This document shows, in pieces, positions 1 through 9,411 of a stretch of DNA of 64,000 bases (the stretch's first letter is position 1; each line of letters starts with the position of its first letter). The position numbers and the translations under genes are program-made. The stretch is from JAGVSR01 sp964458265 (GTDB lineage: Bacteria > Pseudomonadota > Alphaproteobacteria > Rhizobiales > Hyphomicrobiaceae), in the NCBI GenBank assembly GCA_964458265.1, contig CAYWIF010000002.1, positions 124,001 to 188,000 of the forward strand, given 5' to 3'. The notes beneath the pieces are model-generated. The model was not told the DNA's origin. It ran no database searches and worked only from the letters and a program-made list of their open reading frames with translations.

Positions 1-1155
1 GTCCTCGACTTCCTTGCCCACCGCTCTGCGAAGACCGAGAAAATGACCACCGTTGCACCGCCGGCGGTGACGGTGAGCCGGGTCGCTGTCGCCGACTTCG
101 TTGAAACGGTGCTCGTCACCGGCTCGCTGATCGCGCGCGAGGAAGTGCTTGTCGCACCCGAAGTCGAAGGGCTGCGCATCATTGAATTGCGCGCTGACCA
201 AGGCGACACGGTCAAGAAGGGCGATGTCCTCGCCGTTCTGGAAACCGTTACGCTCGACACGCAACTCGCCCAGAACCACGCCAACCTCGAACGCAGCACG
301 GCCGCCATTGCGCAGGCCAACAGTCAAATCGTGGAGGTTCAGGCGCGGCTGACGGAAGCCAAAGCGCAGCTCGAACGCGCTCAACCTCTCACCAAGCAAG
401 GCTATCTCTCCGAATCCACCCTCGACGCACGCACCGCCGCCAAGCGCTCGCTCGAGGCGTTGCTCGTCTCCGCGCAAAGCGGGCTCCGCGCCGCCGAGGC
501 CGAAAAAGTGCAGCTTGAAGCCGCCCGCCGCGAACTCGATTGGCGGCGCTCGCGCTCGCAAATCCGCGCACCCGTCGACGGCATCATCAGCCGCCGGTCC
601 GCGCACATTGGCGGCATCGCAACTGCGGTCGGATTGGCTGCCGGCGACCCGATGTTCCGCATCGTCCAGAACGGCGAAATTGAACTCGACGCCGAAGTTG
701 GCGAATCTCAGCTCCGCAAGCTGAAGGTCGGACAGACCGCGGCAATCACGATCGCCGATGGATCGTCGACGACCGGCAAAGTGCGCCTCATCTCGCCCGA
801 AGTGGACAACACCACGCGCCTCGGCCGCGTGCGCATTTTCATCGGCGCCGATGAAAAGTTGCGCGTAGGAAGCTTTGCAAGCGGTCAGGTCGAAACCGCG
901 CGCCAGCGCGGCCTCGCGATCCCTGTGTCCGCCGTCAGCACCTCAGGCAACGCCGCAACGGTCCTCGTGCTCGACGACAATACGGTCCGCGAACGCAACA
1001 TCGAAACAGGCCTGACCTCGGCGGGACTGATCGAAGTCCGCAATGGGGTCGCCGAAGGCGAGCGCGTCATCTCGCGGGCCGGCACGTTCTTACAGGACGG
1101 CGACATCGTACGCCCCATCGACACCGCCACCCGCGCCGTGAGTGAAGCCCGATGA
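1..1155 (+). CDS. RND efflux periplasmic adaptor subunit (5' end outside window)
   Basis: Membrane fusion protein that would link an inner-membrane RND pump to an outer-membrane channel. The frame is open to the first base, and the ATG at 43 lacks an N-terminal signal or anchor, so the gene almost certainly begins upstream. From the ATG: a lipoyl-like half (VAPEVEGLRI, then GDTVKKGDVLAVLE), a long alpha-helical hairpin rich in Ala, Gln and Glu around residues 75-160, the second lipoyl half (IRAPVDGIISRR), and a beta-barrel/membrane-proximal region ending in AVSEAR. Its stop overlaps the permease start by four bases (ATGA), so the two are translationally coupled. The substrate cannot be told from sequence. 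Confidence 0.9.
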   Translation, partial: VLDFLAHRSAKTEKMTTVAPPAVTVSRVAVADFVETVLVTGSLIAREEVLVAPEVEGLRIIELRADQGDTVKKGDVLAVLETVTLDTQLAQNHANLERSTAAIAQANSQIVEVQARLTEAKAQLERAQPLTKQGYLSESTLDARTAAKRSLEALLVSAQSGLRAAEAEKVQLEAARRELDWRRSRSQIRAPVDGIISRRSAHIGGIATAVGLAAGDPMFRIVQNGEIELDAEVGESQLRKLKVGQTAAITIADGSSTTGKVRLISPEVDNTTRLGRVRIFIGADEKLRVGSFASGQVETARQRGLAIPVSAVSTSGNAATVLVLDDNTVRERNIETGLTSAGLIEVRNGVAEGERVISRAGTFLQDGDIVRPIDTATRAVSEAR

Positions 1156-4100
1156 GTGACGTCTCGCGCATCAACTTTTCGGCCTACTCGATCCGCAAGC
1201 CATTGCCTGCGATCCTGCTGTTTGTCGTTCTGATCTTTTTGGGGATCATGAGCTTCAAGTCGCTGCCGGTCACGCGCTTTCCCAACATCGACATTCCGCT
1301 AATCCAGGTCACGATCACCCAGTCCGGCGCGACCCCGGCCGAACTGGAAACGCAAGTTTCCAAACTCGTCGAGGATGCGGTCGCCAACATCACCGGCGTC
1401 AAGCATCTGATCTCGTCCTTGAGCGATGGGTCATCGACAACGGTGATCGAGTTCCGGCTGGAAATTGATACCGACCGTGCCTTGAACGACGTCAAGGACG
1501 CGATCGAAAAAATCCGCCCGGAGTTGCCGCGAACCATCGACGAACCGACAATCCAGCGGATCGATGTCGAAGGACAGGCGATCGTGGCTTACGCGGCCGT
1601 GTCGCCGGGCATGACTCTGGAGCAGCTTTCCTGGCACGTCGATGACGTCATCAAGCGCGAACTGCTCGTCGTGAAGGGCGTCGGCCGCGTTGAGCGCTAC
1701 GGTGGCGTAAAGCGCGAGATTCGCGTCCTTCTCGATCCCGACCGCCTGCTCGCGTACGGTGTAACGGCCGCCGACATCAACCGGCAGGTCCGCGCCACGA
1801 ACGTCGATATCGGCTCCGGCCGCGGCGAGGTCGGTCAGCAGGAGCAGGCGATCCGCATCCTGGCCGGCGCCAAGACCGTAGCCGAACTTGCCGAGACGAA
1901 AATCGCAATCGCCGGTGGCCGCTATGTGCGCCTCTCCGACCTCGGCCGCGTTCTCGACGACGCGGAGGAAGCACGATCCTTCGCGCGCCTCGACGGCCAG
2001 CCCGTCGTCTCGTTCTCGATTTTCCGCTCCAAGGGATCGAGCGAATTGTCCGTCGCCGAGGCTGTCGAAAAGCGGCTTGCCGAACTCAATCAGCGCTATC
2101 CGGACGTAACGCTCAGCAAAATCGACGATGCGGTCGCTTACACCCGAGGCAACTATGAAGCGGCGCTGGCAACGCTGATCGAAGGCGCGGTGCTCGCCGT
2201 CATCACCGTTTTTCTGTTTCTGCGCAACAGCCGCGCGACGCTGATTACGGCCATTGCGCTGCCGCTCTCGGCCATTCCCACCTTCTGGGCGATGAGTTTG
2301 ATGGGCTTCTCGCTCAATCTCGTGTCGCTGCTCGCCATCACCTTGGTCACCGGCATCCTCGTCGACGACGCCATCGTCGAAATCGAGAACATCGTCCGCC
2401 ATATGCGCATGGGCAAATCTCCCTACCGCGCCGCCATGGAAGCGGCCGACGAGATCGGCTTGGCCGTCATTGCCATCACGCTGACGATCGTTGCGATCTT
2501 CGCACCTGTGTCTTTCATGGGCGGCATTGCCGGCCAGTACTTCCAGCAGTTCGGCCTCACGGTCGCCGTCGCGGTCTTGTTCTCGCTGCTTGTCGCGCGG
2601 CTCATAACGCCAATGATGGCGGCCTATTTGATGCGCCCGGTCGCCCCGCACGACACCGAAAACACCCGCACGATGCGTGCCTACGTGCGCTTCCTCGCGA
2701 TGACCCTGCGCTGGCGTTACGTGACGCTTATCGTCGGCATGGCCGTTTTCGCCGGCTCGATTTACGCAACAGCCATGCTCCCGACCGGGTTCATTCCCGA
2801 CGAGGACACCTCGCGCGTCGTGATCTCGGCCGAACTCCCGCCCGGCGCACGCCTCGACGACACCCGCGAAATGACCGACGAGGTGACGCGCCGGCTACAG
2901 CAGATCCCAGAAGTGGCAAGCGTCTTCGCACTCGGCGGCACCTCGCCCACCGGCACGCTCGAATTGCGCCGCGCCTCGATCAACGTCCGCCTCGTGCCGA
3001 AAACCGAACGCGACAAGCCGCAGAAGGAACTGAAGGCGATTATCTCCGGCGTCATCGCGGGCGTACCCGACGTTCGCGCGTGGTACGTCAACGAGCGCGG
3101 CGAACGTGAGCTTTCCTTCTCGCTGCTGTCGCGCGACGGCGATGCACTGGCCGAAGGCGTTTCCAAGGTCGAAACTGCCGTTCGCAATCTGCCGGGCTTT
3201 TTCAACGTCGCTTCCAAGTCGGCGCTCGACCGCCCCGAAATCCGCATTGTGCCCGAACTCGACAAGGCCTCCGCGCTCGGCATCACGCCGGATCAGATCG
3301 CCGAAACAGTGCGCGTCGCCACCATCGGCGACGTCGATGCCAATCTTGCCAAGTTCACGTCCGGCGACCGCCTGATCCCCATTCGCGTCCAGGTCGAGGA
3401 GAACGCCCGCGAAAATCTGCAGCGCATCGCCAATCTGCGCCTGACGAACGCCGCCGGCAAATCGATTCCGCTGTCTGCTGTCGCCAACATTTCGTTTGGC
3501 CGCGGGCCCAGTGCCATTGATCGCTATGATCGCGAGCGCCGCGCCGAAATCGGCGGCGACCTCGTCAAAGGCTATGCCCTCGGCAGCGCGCGCGAAGCAT
3601 TCGTCGCCGAGGTCGAAAAAATTGGCCTTCCCGAAGGCGTGCGCCTGCTGGCAACTGGCGACGCCGAAATTCAGGATGAAGTGGCCAACGGCTTCATCAC
3701 CGCCATGGGCACGGGATTGATGATCGTTCTCGGCCTGCTCATTCTGCTCTTCGGCAGCGTCTTTCAGCCGATCACTATTCTACTCTCCCTGCCGCTGTCC
3801 TTCGGCGGTGTGGTGCTGGCGCTGATCGCAACGAACAACCCCATCAGTATGCCGGTCTACATCGGCCTGCTGATGCTCATGGGCATCGTGACCAAGAACG
3901 CCATCATGCTCGTCGATTTCGCGGTCGAGGAGATTGCCCGCGGCACCGATCGCATCACGGCGCTGCTCGAAGCCGGTCGCAAGCGTGCCCGTCCGATTGT
4001 GATGACCACGATCGCCATGGCCGCCGGCATGTTGCCGAGCGCCTATGCTCTCGGAGACGGCGGCGAGTTCCGCGCTCCCATGGCCATTGCCGTCATCGGT

Positions 4101-4328
4101 GGCCTGCTGGTCTCCACGATCCTCTCGCTGGTCTTCGTACCGTCGTTCTTTACCGTCATGGACGACCTGTCGCGCGGCGTGACGTGGTTGATGTCGTTCG
4201 CCATCCGCCCGAACGCCGCCGATGAGGATAGCGAAGAGACCGCCGGCGCCCCACGGGTTCCGCCGCGCATCACCGAACCCGCCCGGCCATCCGCGCCGCC
4301 GCAGCCCGGCCGCATCGCTGCGGAATAA
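1152..4328 (+). CDS. RND multidrug efflux permease, AcrB/MexF type
   Basis: Inner-membrane proton-driven drug exporter of the HAE-RND family, 1058 aa, the usual length. A first transmembrane helix near residues 18-36 is followed by the first porter domain. The TM4 signature GILVDDAIVEIENI (about residue 400) keeps both proton-relay aspartates, and TM10 has the expected lysine in VTKNAIMLVDFA (about residue 913). The C-terminal tail is proline-rich and variable. It partners the adaptor encoded immediately upstream with a four-base overlap. No outer-membrane TolC-like gene follows, so the channel is probably encoded elsewhere. The family and pump function are secure; the substrate is unknown. 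Confidence 0.96.
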   Translation: MSDVSRINFSAYSIRKPLPAILLFVVLIFLGIMSFKSLPVTRFPNIDIPLIQVTITQSGATPAELETQVSKLVEDAVANITGVKHLISSLSDGSSTTVIEFRLEIDTDRALNDVKDAIEKIRPELPRTIDEPTIQRIDVEGQAIVAYAAVSPGMTLEQLSWHVDDVIKRELLVVKGVGRVERYGGVKREIRVLLDPDRLLAYGVTAADINRQVRATNVDIGSGRGEVGQQEQAIRILAGAKTVAELAETKIAIAGGRYVRLSDLGRVLDDAEEARSFARLDGQPVVSFSIFRSKGSSELSVAEAVEKRLAELNQRYPDVTLSKIDDAVAYTRGNYEAALATLIEGAVLAVITVFLFLRNSRATLITAIALPLSAIPTFWAMSLMGFSLNLVSLLAITLVTGILVDDAIVEIENIVRHMRMGKSPYRAAMEAADEIGLAVIAITLTIVAIFAPVSFMGGIAGQYFQQFGLTVAVAVLFSLLVARLITPMMAAYLMRPVAPHDTENTRTMRAYVRFLAMTLRWRYVTLIVGMAVFAGSIYATAMLPTGFIPDEDTSRVVISAELPPGARLDDTREMTDEVTRRLQQIPEVASVFALGGTSPTGTLELRRASINVRLVPKTERDKPQKELKAIISGVIAGVPDVRAWYVNERGERELSFSLLSRDGDALAEGVSKVETAVRNLPGFFNVASKSALDRPEIRIVPELDKASALGITPDQIAETVRVATIGDVDANLAKFTSGDRLIPIRVQVEENARENLQRIANLRLTNAAGKSIPLSAVANISFGRGPSAIDRYDRERRAEIGGDLVKGYALGSAREAFVAEVEKIGLPEGVRLLATGDAEIQDEVANGFITAMGTGLMIVLGLLILLFGSVFQPITILLSLPLSFGGVVLALIATNNPISMPVYIGLLMLMGIVTKNAIMLVDFAVEEIARGTDRITALLEAGRKRARPIVMTTIAMAAGMLPSAYALGDGGEFRAPMAIAVIGGLLVSTILSLVFVPSFFTVMDDLSRGVTWLMSFAIRPNAADEDSEETAGAPRVPPRITEPARPSAPPQPGRIAAE

Positions 4329-4415
4329 CGCTTTTTCCGTTGCTCCATTGTTGCGGTGTCACGTCCCACCTATATGCGTCGCAGCACTCGCTCGCTTCAT
4401 ACAAAGGGACCCCCC

Positions 4416-5372
4416 ATGTTCGACGCCAAGGCACTGCTGGAGCAACTTGCCGGAAATCCGCAGCGTTCCGGGGCTGCCCCGACGGGTCCCGGCGACGGCG
4501 GCGGCTTAGCCGATCTCGTGCGCAACATTTCGGGCGGATCGGGCGGCGCAAGCGTCGACCAGATCCTGGCTCAGGTTCGCGAACAGGCCGCCAAGTTCGG
4601 CGGACCATCCGGCGCCGAACTCGTCGATACGCTGGGCAAGGCGTTTGGACAGGCGACTGAGGGCGTGCGCGAGGGCGCGACCCGGATCGGCGACGCCACG
4701 GGCGCACGCGATGCCATCTCAAATGCCAGTGGCGGCCGCTCGCCCGACGAAATGATTGCGCAGGTCAAGGATCTGATCGCCAACAACCAGCTTGGCGCCG
4801 GCGCGGTACTTGGCGGACTAGGCGCGATCCTGCTTGGCACGAAGACGGGACGCGGCGTCGCCACCAGCGCGGTCAAGCTCGGCGCATTGGCGCTGATCGG
4901 CGGCCTCGCCTACAAGGCGTACCAGAACCATCAGGCCGGCAAACCGCTGATCACCGGTCCGCAAAACGTCGCCACCGAGGCACCCGCCGGTTCCGGCTTC
5001 GAACCCGCCGCCATCTCCAATGACGCCGCCATGATGATCATTAAGGCGATGATCGCCGCCGCGGCAGCCGATGGCCGGATCGATGACGCCGAGTATGCGC
5101 GCATTGTCGAATCCGCAGGCGGCCCGGCCGCAAGCGCGGAAGCCAAGGCGTTCCTTGAAAGCGAGTTGCGCAATCCAGCAACGGCGGCAACCCTCGCCTC
5201 TGCCGTCACCTCGCCCGAGGAAGCGCTCCAGGTTTACACCGCCGCCCGGATCGCCATCGAAGCCGACAATGCATCCGAAACCGGCTTCCTTGCCGAACTC
5301 GCCTCCGCTCTCGGCATCGACCCGGACCTCGCCCGTCAGGTCGACGCGACGGCAAGGAGCACGGCGGCCTAG
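4416..5372 (+). CDS. DUF533 family membrane protein with TerB-like domain
   Basis: 318-aa protein of the YebE/DUF533 type; function unknown. The ATG at 4416 is chosen because an AAAGGGA ribosome binding site lies 7-8 bases upstream; an in-frame ATG at 4356 has none. The N-terminal third is low-complexity and Gly/Ala-rich. A glycine-rich hydrophobic stretch about residues 125-165 (LGAGAVLGGLGAILLG, then ALALIGGLAYKAYQ) should sit in the membrane. The C-terminal 110 residues form a TerB-like helical domain beginning IIKAMIAAAAADGRIDDAEY, the motif of tellurite-resistance B-like folds. A strong hairpin terminator follows, so the gene ends its transcript. Family assignment is good; role not known. 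Confidence 0.85.
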   Translation: MFDAKALLEQLAGNPQRSGAAPTGPGDGGGLADLVRNISGGSGGASVDQILAQVREQAAKFGGPSGAELVDTLGKAFGQATEGVREGATRIGDATGARDAISNASGGRSPDEMIAQVKDLIANNQLGAGAVLGGLGAILLGTKTGRGVATSAVKLGALALIGGLAYKAYQNHQAGKPLITGPQNVATEAPAGSGFEPAAISNDAAMMIIKAMIAAAAADGRIDDAEYARIVESAGGPAASAEAKAFLESELRNPATAATLASAVTSPEEALQVYTAARIAIEADNASETGFLAELASALGIDPDLARQVDATARSTAA

Positions 5373-5396
5373 TCCCAATTCGCCAATTGCAAAAAC

Positions 5397-5425
5397 AAAG
5401 CGCGGGATCGCTCCCGCGCTTTTTT
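5397..5425 (+). terminator. Rho-independent terminator, probably bidirectional
   Basis: An 11-bp perfect stem (AAAGCGCGGGA / TCCCGCGCTTT) with a 4-base loop is followed by a T run on the plus strand. An A-rich stretch on the other side gives T residues for the minus strand. It sits between the convergent DUF533 gene and the DevB-like adaptor gene. Confidence 0.88.
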
Positions 5426-5447
5426 CATGCCAGCACTGCGCGGCCAA

Positions 5448-6518
5448 TTACGAAGCCTCGTTCGCCTTGAAGAACACATCGACACGCATGCCCGTCATCA
5501 GCGGCGGCTGGCCGTCCAGCGAAACCATCACTTCGAGAACCTCAACGTCGTTCGGACGCCGCGGCCCGCGCGACGTGATGCGCTGCGCCCCAAGTGCCGG
5601 CGCAATCGACGTCACGACGCCCGTGAATTCCTGGTCGCCGAACGCGTCCGCCTTGACGACGGCCTTCTGCCCGACGCTGATTTTTGTTACGTCGCGTTCC
5701 TCGACTTCGGTGCGCACGCGCAGCGCGCCAAGATCCCCGAAGAGAGCGAGCGGTGCCTCCGGCGATGTCACGGCCACCTCGCCCTGCTTGGCCCAAACGT
5801 TAAGCACCGTGCCGTCGGCCGGCGCACGCACCCGCGTCCGCTCGATTGCATTCAGAACTTGCGTGACATCCGATCGCGCGAGCGTTAGCGACGACTCCAG
5901 CCGCGACGGCAACGGCATGTCGTCACGCGCCGCGACCTTGGCATAGTTGGCGCGCTCGTCCGCGAGCTTCGTCTGCGCCTCGGCAACCTTCGTCCGCGCG
6001 GCATTCGTTTCCTCGGCCGTTCCCGATCCGGTTCTGACCTTGCGCGCAACGTCGTCGAACTCCGTCTGCGCCGCGTAGAGGGCGCGCTCGGCCTTCGCAA
6101 CGGCATCCTCCGCGTTGCGCCGATCAAGTTCCGGACCCTTCGCGATTTCTTCGTCGCGCTCAAGCATGCGCACGGCTTCTTCCGCCGTCGCCGCCTGCAG
6201 CTTCGCCTGCGCATCGCTGTCGTCGAGACGCACGAGCAAATCGCCCGCCTGAACCTTGTCGCCCGTCTTGGCGTTTACTTCGACGATTTCGCCGGCGGTC
6301 TGCGCGACGATCCGGATTTCACCCTCCTTGGGTTCCACCCGCCCCGTCGCCGACGCCGCCCATACACCCTTTATCGAGGTGTTGCTTTCGGCGGCCATCT
6401 GCATCGACGGCTTGTCCTGGCTGTGCGACGTGAGCGTTCCATTGATCAGAACGCTCAGTGAAATTGCGATGATGCCCGCGACCGTCAGCGTCTGCACAGT
6501 CGGATCAACTTTAAGCAT
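5448..6518 (-). CDS. ABC exporter membrane fusion protein, DevB family (HlyD-like)
   Basis: 356-aa periplasmic adaptor. The N-terminal segment (about residues 9-27, VAGIIAISLSVLINGTL) is a single membrane anchor. A lipoyl half follows (GEIVEVNAKTGDKVQAGDLLVRLDD), then a long coiled coil about residues 95-200, the second lipoyl half (VRAPADGTVLNVWAKQGE) and a C-terminal beta-barrel. Its ATG overlaps the end of the ATPase gene by eight bases, making the third gene of a permease-ATPase-adaptor operon read leftwards. DevBCA exporters of cyanobacteria export glycolipids; whether this relative does so is not known. The family call rests on gene order and domain layout. Confidence 0.87.
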   Translation of the reverse strand: MLKVDPTVQTLTVAGIIAISLSVLINGTLTSHSQDKPSMQMAAESNTSIKGVWAASATGRVEPKEGEIRIVAQTAGEIVEVNAKTGDKVQAGDLLVRLDDSDAQAKLQAATAEEAVRMLERDEEIAKGPELDRRNAEDAVAKAERALYAAQTEFDDVARKVRTGSGTAEETNAARTKVAEAQTKLADERANYAKVAARDDMPLPSRLESSLTLARSDVTQVLNAIERTRVRAPADGTVLNVWAKQGEVAVTSPEAPLALFGDLGALRVRTEVEERDVTKISVGQKAVVKADAFGDQEFTGVVTSIAPALGAQRITSRGPRRPNDVEVLEVMVSLDGQPPLMTGMRVDVFFKANEAS

Positions 6519-7269
6519 TTGCCTTACGCCTCTTCTTGGTCAAATCGGTGATTTCGGGCGAGTTGACGCCCTCTGGCCGGCGCTCTTCGCCGACAATCTT
6601 GCCGTCTTCGATGCGCACCACGCGGTCCGCGTAGCCAAGCGTGCGCGGGTCGTGCGTCACGGCCAGCACGCTCCTGTTCTGCTCCTTGGCGATCCTCGCC
6701 AGCAGCGCCATCACGGCATGTCCGTTCTCGCTGTCCAAAGCTGCCGTCGGTTCATCCGCCAGCACGATCGACGGCGAAGCGGCAATCGCCCGCGCGACGG
6801 CGACACGCTGCTGCTCACCGCCCGAAAGATTGTTCGGGTAATTCTGCAGGCGTTGTCCGAGACCCACTTCGCGCAAGACTTCTTCGGCCCGCGCCGCCGC
6901 CGGATAGCCCTTCTGCCCGAGAACATCGAGGGCAATGCGTACGTTCTCGACCGCGTTCAGCGTCGGGAACAGGTTGTAGCTCTGAAAAATGAAGCCGATG
7001 TGCTTGCGCCTCAGTTCCGCCAGTTCCTCCGGTCCAAGCCCCGCCGTCGTGTGCCCCGCAATGCGGACTTCGCCCGACGTCGGCGAGAGAATGCAGCCGA
7101 GTATCGACAGAAGCGTCGTCTTGCCCGAGCCGGACGGCCCCATCAAAAGCGTCAGCTCGCCGGGCACCAGCGTCATGCCGACGCCCTTCAGGGCCATCAC
7201 CTTGCCGGCGCCGCGGCCAAGCTCCTTGACGATGTCTTTGGCTTCGAGAACGGGTGCTTCGTTCGTCAT
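6511..7269 (-). CDS. ABC exporter ATP-binding protein, DevA/LolD-MacB type
   Basis: 252-aa ATPase. The start MTNEAPVLEAKDIVKEL is chosen because its ATG overlaps the permease stop codon (ATGA at 7266-7269); a longer in-frame reading to 7338 would lie inside the permease gene. It has Walker A GPSGSGKTT, the Q-loop IFQSYNLFPTL, the ABC signature LSGGEQQRVAVARA, Walker B IVLADEPTAALD and the H-loop VTHDPRT. These are typical of ATPases that drive MacB/DevC-type mechanotransmission exporters. It powers the export complex with the flanking permease and adaptor. Confidence 0.94.
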   Translation of the reverse strand: MTNEAPVLEAKDIVKELGRGAGKVMALKGVGMTLVPGELTLLMGPSGSGKTTLLSILGCILSPTSGEVRIAGHTTAGLGPEELAELRRKHIGFIFQSYNLFPTLNAVENVRIALDVLGQKGYPAAARAEEVLREVGLGQRLQNYPNNLSGGEQQRVAVARAIAASPSIVLADEPTAALDSENGHAVMALLARIAKEQNRSVLAVTHDPRTLGYADRVVRIEDGKIVGEERRPEGVNSPEITDLTKKRRKANA

Positions 7270-8405
7270 CTGCTGAACACCGTTGCTGGATCGATTTTCG
7301 TAACCTTGATGATGGCGGACACCGCCGAGATCGCGCACATGAATAGCGTCAGCGCGAACAGCGAGACCGCCAGACCGGGCGTCATCACCAGCGGCAGCGG
7401 CGAATTCCGGCTGAGGTACAGGATCGCCAGCGCGATGGTCATGCCCAGCCCATAGCCGATAACCGCGCTGAGACCCGCCTGCGCCAGAATCACCTTGTGA
7501 ATATAGGAACCCGAAGAGCCGAGTGCACGCAGCGTGGCAAATTCATTGATGTGATCTTTGGTGCTGGAATAGAGCGTCTGCGCGACGATCACCGTACCGA
7601 CGAGAATCCCCAACAGTGCCCCGCCGATCAGCGCGATCCCCGCGCCCGTCTTGAATAGCCACTGAGCCAAGCTGCGGTCGCGGAATTCGGCTTTGGTCAG
7701 AACATCCGTGCCTTCCAGCCGCTCCTGCAATGCGGCTCGCACAGTTTCCAGGTTAGCGCCCGGCTCAAGCTGCACCAGGAAGAACGTGCTCTTGTCGCCC
7801 TTCTCGCCGTCGAGGTTCAACAGGTTGCGCGCCCGCTGCAACGGCGTGAACACATACGGCGACTGCGTGAACGAGCGAATGCCTTCGGTCAAAGCCCTGA
7901 CGCGCACCCGGCCCAGCGCGATTTGCGCGGTGCTGCCGATGCCTTCGATATCGAGATCCTTAAGATAGCTGCGGTCGACCGCGATCGCATCGGGTGCGCG
8001 AATATCGGCCCACGTCCCTTCAACGAGATTCCACGGCTCTAAACCGCCGTCTTCCGCGTCGATGCCGACCACCGCCACGCGCGTCGACCCGCCGCCGGGC
8101 TTGCGCCACTCCGCGAAGGCCGAAACCATGGGGATCACCGCCTTCACGCCCGGCGTCGCCATGGCCTGATGCCGTTGACCGGGTGTCAGAAGGATTCCGC
8201 CTTCCTCAAAGCTCTTCGCCCCGAACGTCGTGATCCACAGATCGCTGTTCGTCTTCTCGATCATGTTCGTGATCATGCGGCTCGAACCCAGATACAGGCC
8301 GAGCTGCACCGCCACGAGCACGATCGAAAAAAGAATGCCGACCAGCGTGACCGCGAGCCGGATACGATCGTGAAACAGATTGCGAAACGCGAGCGTCAGG
8401 ATCAT
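7266..8405 (-). CDS. ABC exporter permease, DevC/MacB-FtsX type
   Basis: 379-aa inner-membrane protein. The start at 8405 (MILTLAFRNLFHDRIRLAVT) is chosen because the family begins with a short cytoplasmic helix and then TM1; the upstream in-frame 59 codons read as non-membrane, Arg-rich sequence. TM1 (about residues 16-38) is followed by a large periplasmic domain, then three helices near residues 265-290, 315-340 and 350-375, the FtsX/MacB arrangement. It is the first gene of the leftward permease-ATPase-adaptor operon. The length matches DevC proteins. The exported substrate is unknown. Confidence 0.9.
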   Translation of the reverse strand: MILTLAFRNLFHDRIRLAVTLVGILFSIVLVAVQLGLYLGSSRMITNMIEKTNSDLWITTFGAKSFEEGGILLTPGQRHQAMATPGVKAVIPMVSAFAEWRKPGGGSTRVAVVGIDAEDGGLEPWNLVEGTWADIRAPDAIAVDRSYLKDLDIEGIGSTAQIALGRVRVRALTEGIRSFTQSPYVFTPLQRARNLLNLDGEKGDKSTFFLVQLEPGANLETVRAALQERLEGTDVLTKAEFRDRSLAQWLFKTGAGIALIGGALLGILVGTVIVAQTLYSSTKDHINEFATLRALGSSGSYIHKVILAQAGLSAVIGYGLGMTIALAILYLSRNSPLPLVMTPGLAVSLFALTLFMCAISAVSAIIKVTKIDPATVFSR

Positions 8406-8753
8406 CGCAGAGGCGGTTCCAGGTTTGTGTCCGCCGCGTTGGCGGAGAATGGGCGCACCGTCACAGGCAGCCCGGATCGACAGGGTTTCGTCTGCGGGAA
8501 ATACTGCAGGCAGCAACGAGCGCCCAGTGCCGGAAACGCTCCCGTGACCCACACGAACGATGCGTTCGTTTTGTACTACCAATGCCGTGTGAGGTTAAGT
8601 GCAAAGCGCTTTGGCGAAATAGTGTTCGGCTCTTGCGACCGAAAGGCCCTGCGGCAAGAATAGCGCCCAAGCAAAACGGTTAAGTTCCTGTTTTTGCCGC
8701 TTTCCGGCATCACGATCAGCCGTTAAGCCTTTGCGGCATTGCAACCACATAGG
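8406..8753. other. Divergent intergenic region with a perfect palindrome
   Basis: About 350 bases between the leftward DevCAB-type operon and the rightward DUF2147 gene, so it should hold both promoters. CAAAGCGCTTTG at 8602-8613 is a perfect 12-bp palindrome and a possible operator. I see no convincing coding sequence. Confidence 0.5.
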
Positions 8754-9323
8754 ATGATCGCCTTGTTACGCGGCACCAAGACGCAAGCGCGCGCGGCACA
8801 ACCGGCCCTTCACTTTGCCGGCCTCGCCGCTGTCATGCTCCTCACTGTATCGGGTTCCGCCGAGGCCCAGCCGCCCGAAGCGGGCCTCTGGTACGACGAC
8901 ACGGGCCGTGGCGCAGTCGAACTTGTGCCATGCGGCCAGAAGCTGTGCGGGCGCATTGCCTGGCTGAAGGAGCAAGTGAACGCCGAGGGCAATCCGCTCG
9001 TCGATCGATACAATCCCAATCCCGCCCGGCGCACCACCCCGATCTGCGGCCTCCAGGTCGTGGGCGACGCGCAAAAATTGACCGATGGTACGTGGGACCA
9101 GGGATGGATTTACGATCCCAAGACCGGCTCATCGTACAACCTGGCAATGACGATGGTCGGACCCGATCAGTTGAAGGTGACGGGCTACAAGGGCATCAAG
9201 CTCTTGTCCAAGAGCTTCATCTGGACCCGCGCCCCGGCCGATCTACCCCGCTGCGCGGACACAGCGGCCACCCCTGCCAAACCGTCGCCGGGCGGTGAAG
9301 CATTGCCGTGGGCGGGGCAGTAG
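8754..9323 (+). CDS. DUF2147 family exported protein
   Basis: A protein of about 189 aa with an N-terminal signal peptide (hydrophobic core HFAGLAAVMLLTVSGSAEA, with cleavage likely after AEA or AQ). The mature part carries DUF2147 features: GLWYDDTGRGAVELVPCG, then LCGRIAWL, a conserved NP-rich loop, DGTWDQGWIYDPKTGSSYN and LKVTGYKGIKLLSKSFIWTR. This small beta-barrel family is exported and of unknown biochemical function. The ATG at 8754 is used; a TTG at 8739 in frame is an alternative, and neither has a clear ribosome binding site. The C-terminal 25 residues are Pro/Ala-rich and variable. A strong terminator follows. Confidence 0.87.
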   Translation: MIALLRGTKTQARAAQPALHFAGLAAVMLLTVSGSAEAQPPEAGLWYDDTGRGAVELVPCGQKLCGRIAWLKEQVNAEGNPLVDRYNPNPARRTTPICGLQVVGDAQKLTDGTWDQGWIYDPKTGSSYNLAMTMVGPDQLKVTGYKGIKLLSKSFIWTRAPADLPRCADTAATPAKPSPGGEALPWAGQ

Positions 9324-9346
9324 CGGCGCGGCCGATCGAACAAATG

Positions 9347-9384
9347 AAAACACTGCAGCGATATTGATCGCTGCAGTGTTTTTT
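9347..9384 (+). terminator. Rho-independent terminator after the DUF2147 gene
   Basis: A 16-bp perfect stem (AAAACACTGCAGCGAT / ATCGCTGCAGTGTTTT) with a 4-base loop, ending in a T run. The A run on the other side lets it also serve the convergent hydrolase gene. Confidence 0.9.
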
Positions 9385-9411
9385 CGTTTGCGACGTTTGG
9401 TACGGACGCGC

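Noticed and set aside
1431..2651. A 406-codon open frame on the minus strand
   Set aside because: It is the reverse of the RND permease. The product is Asp/Arg/His-rich low-complexity and typical of high-GC shadow frames.
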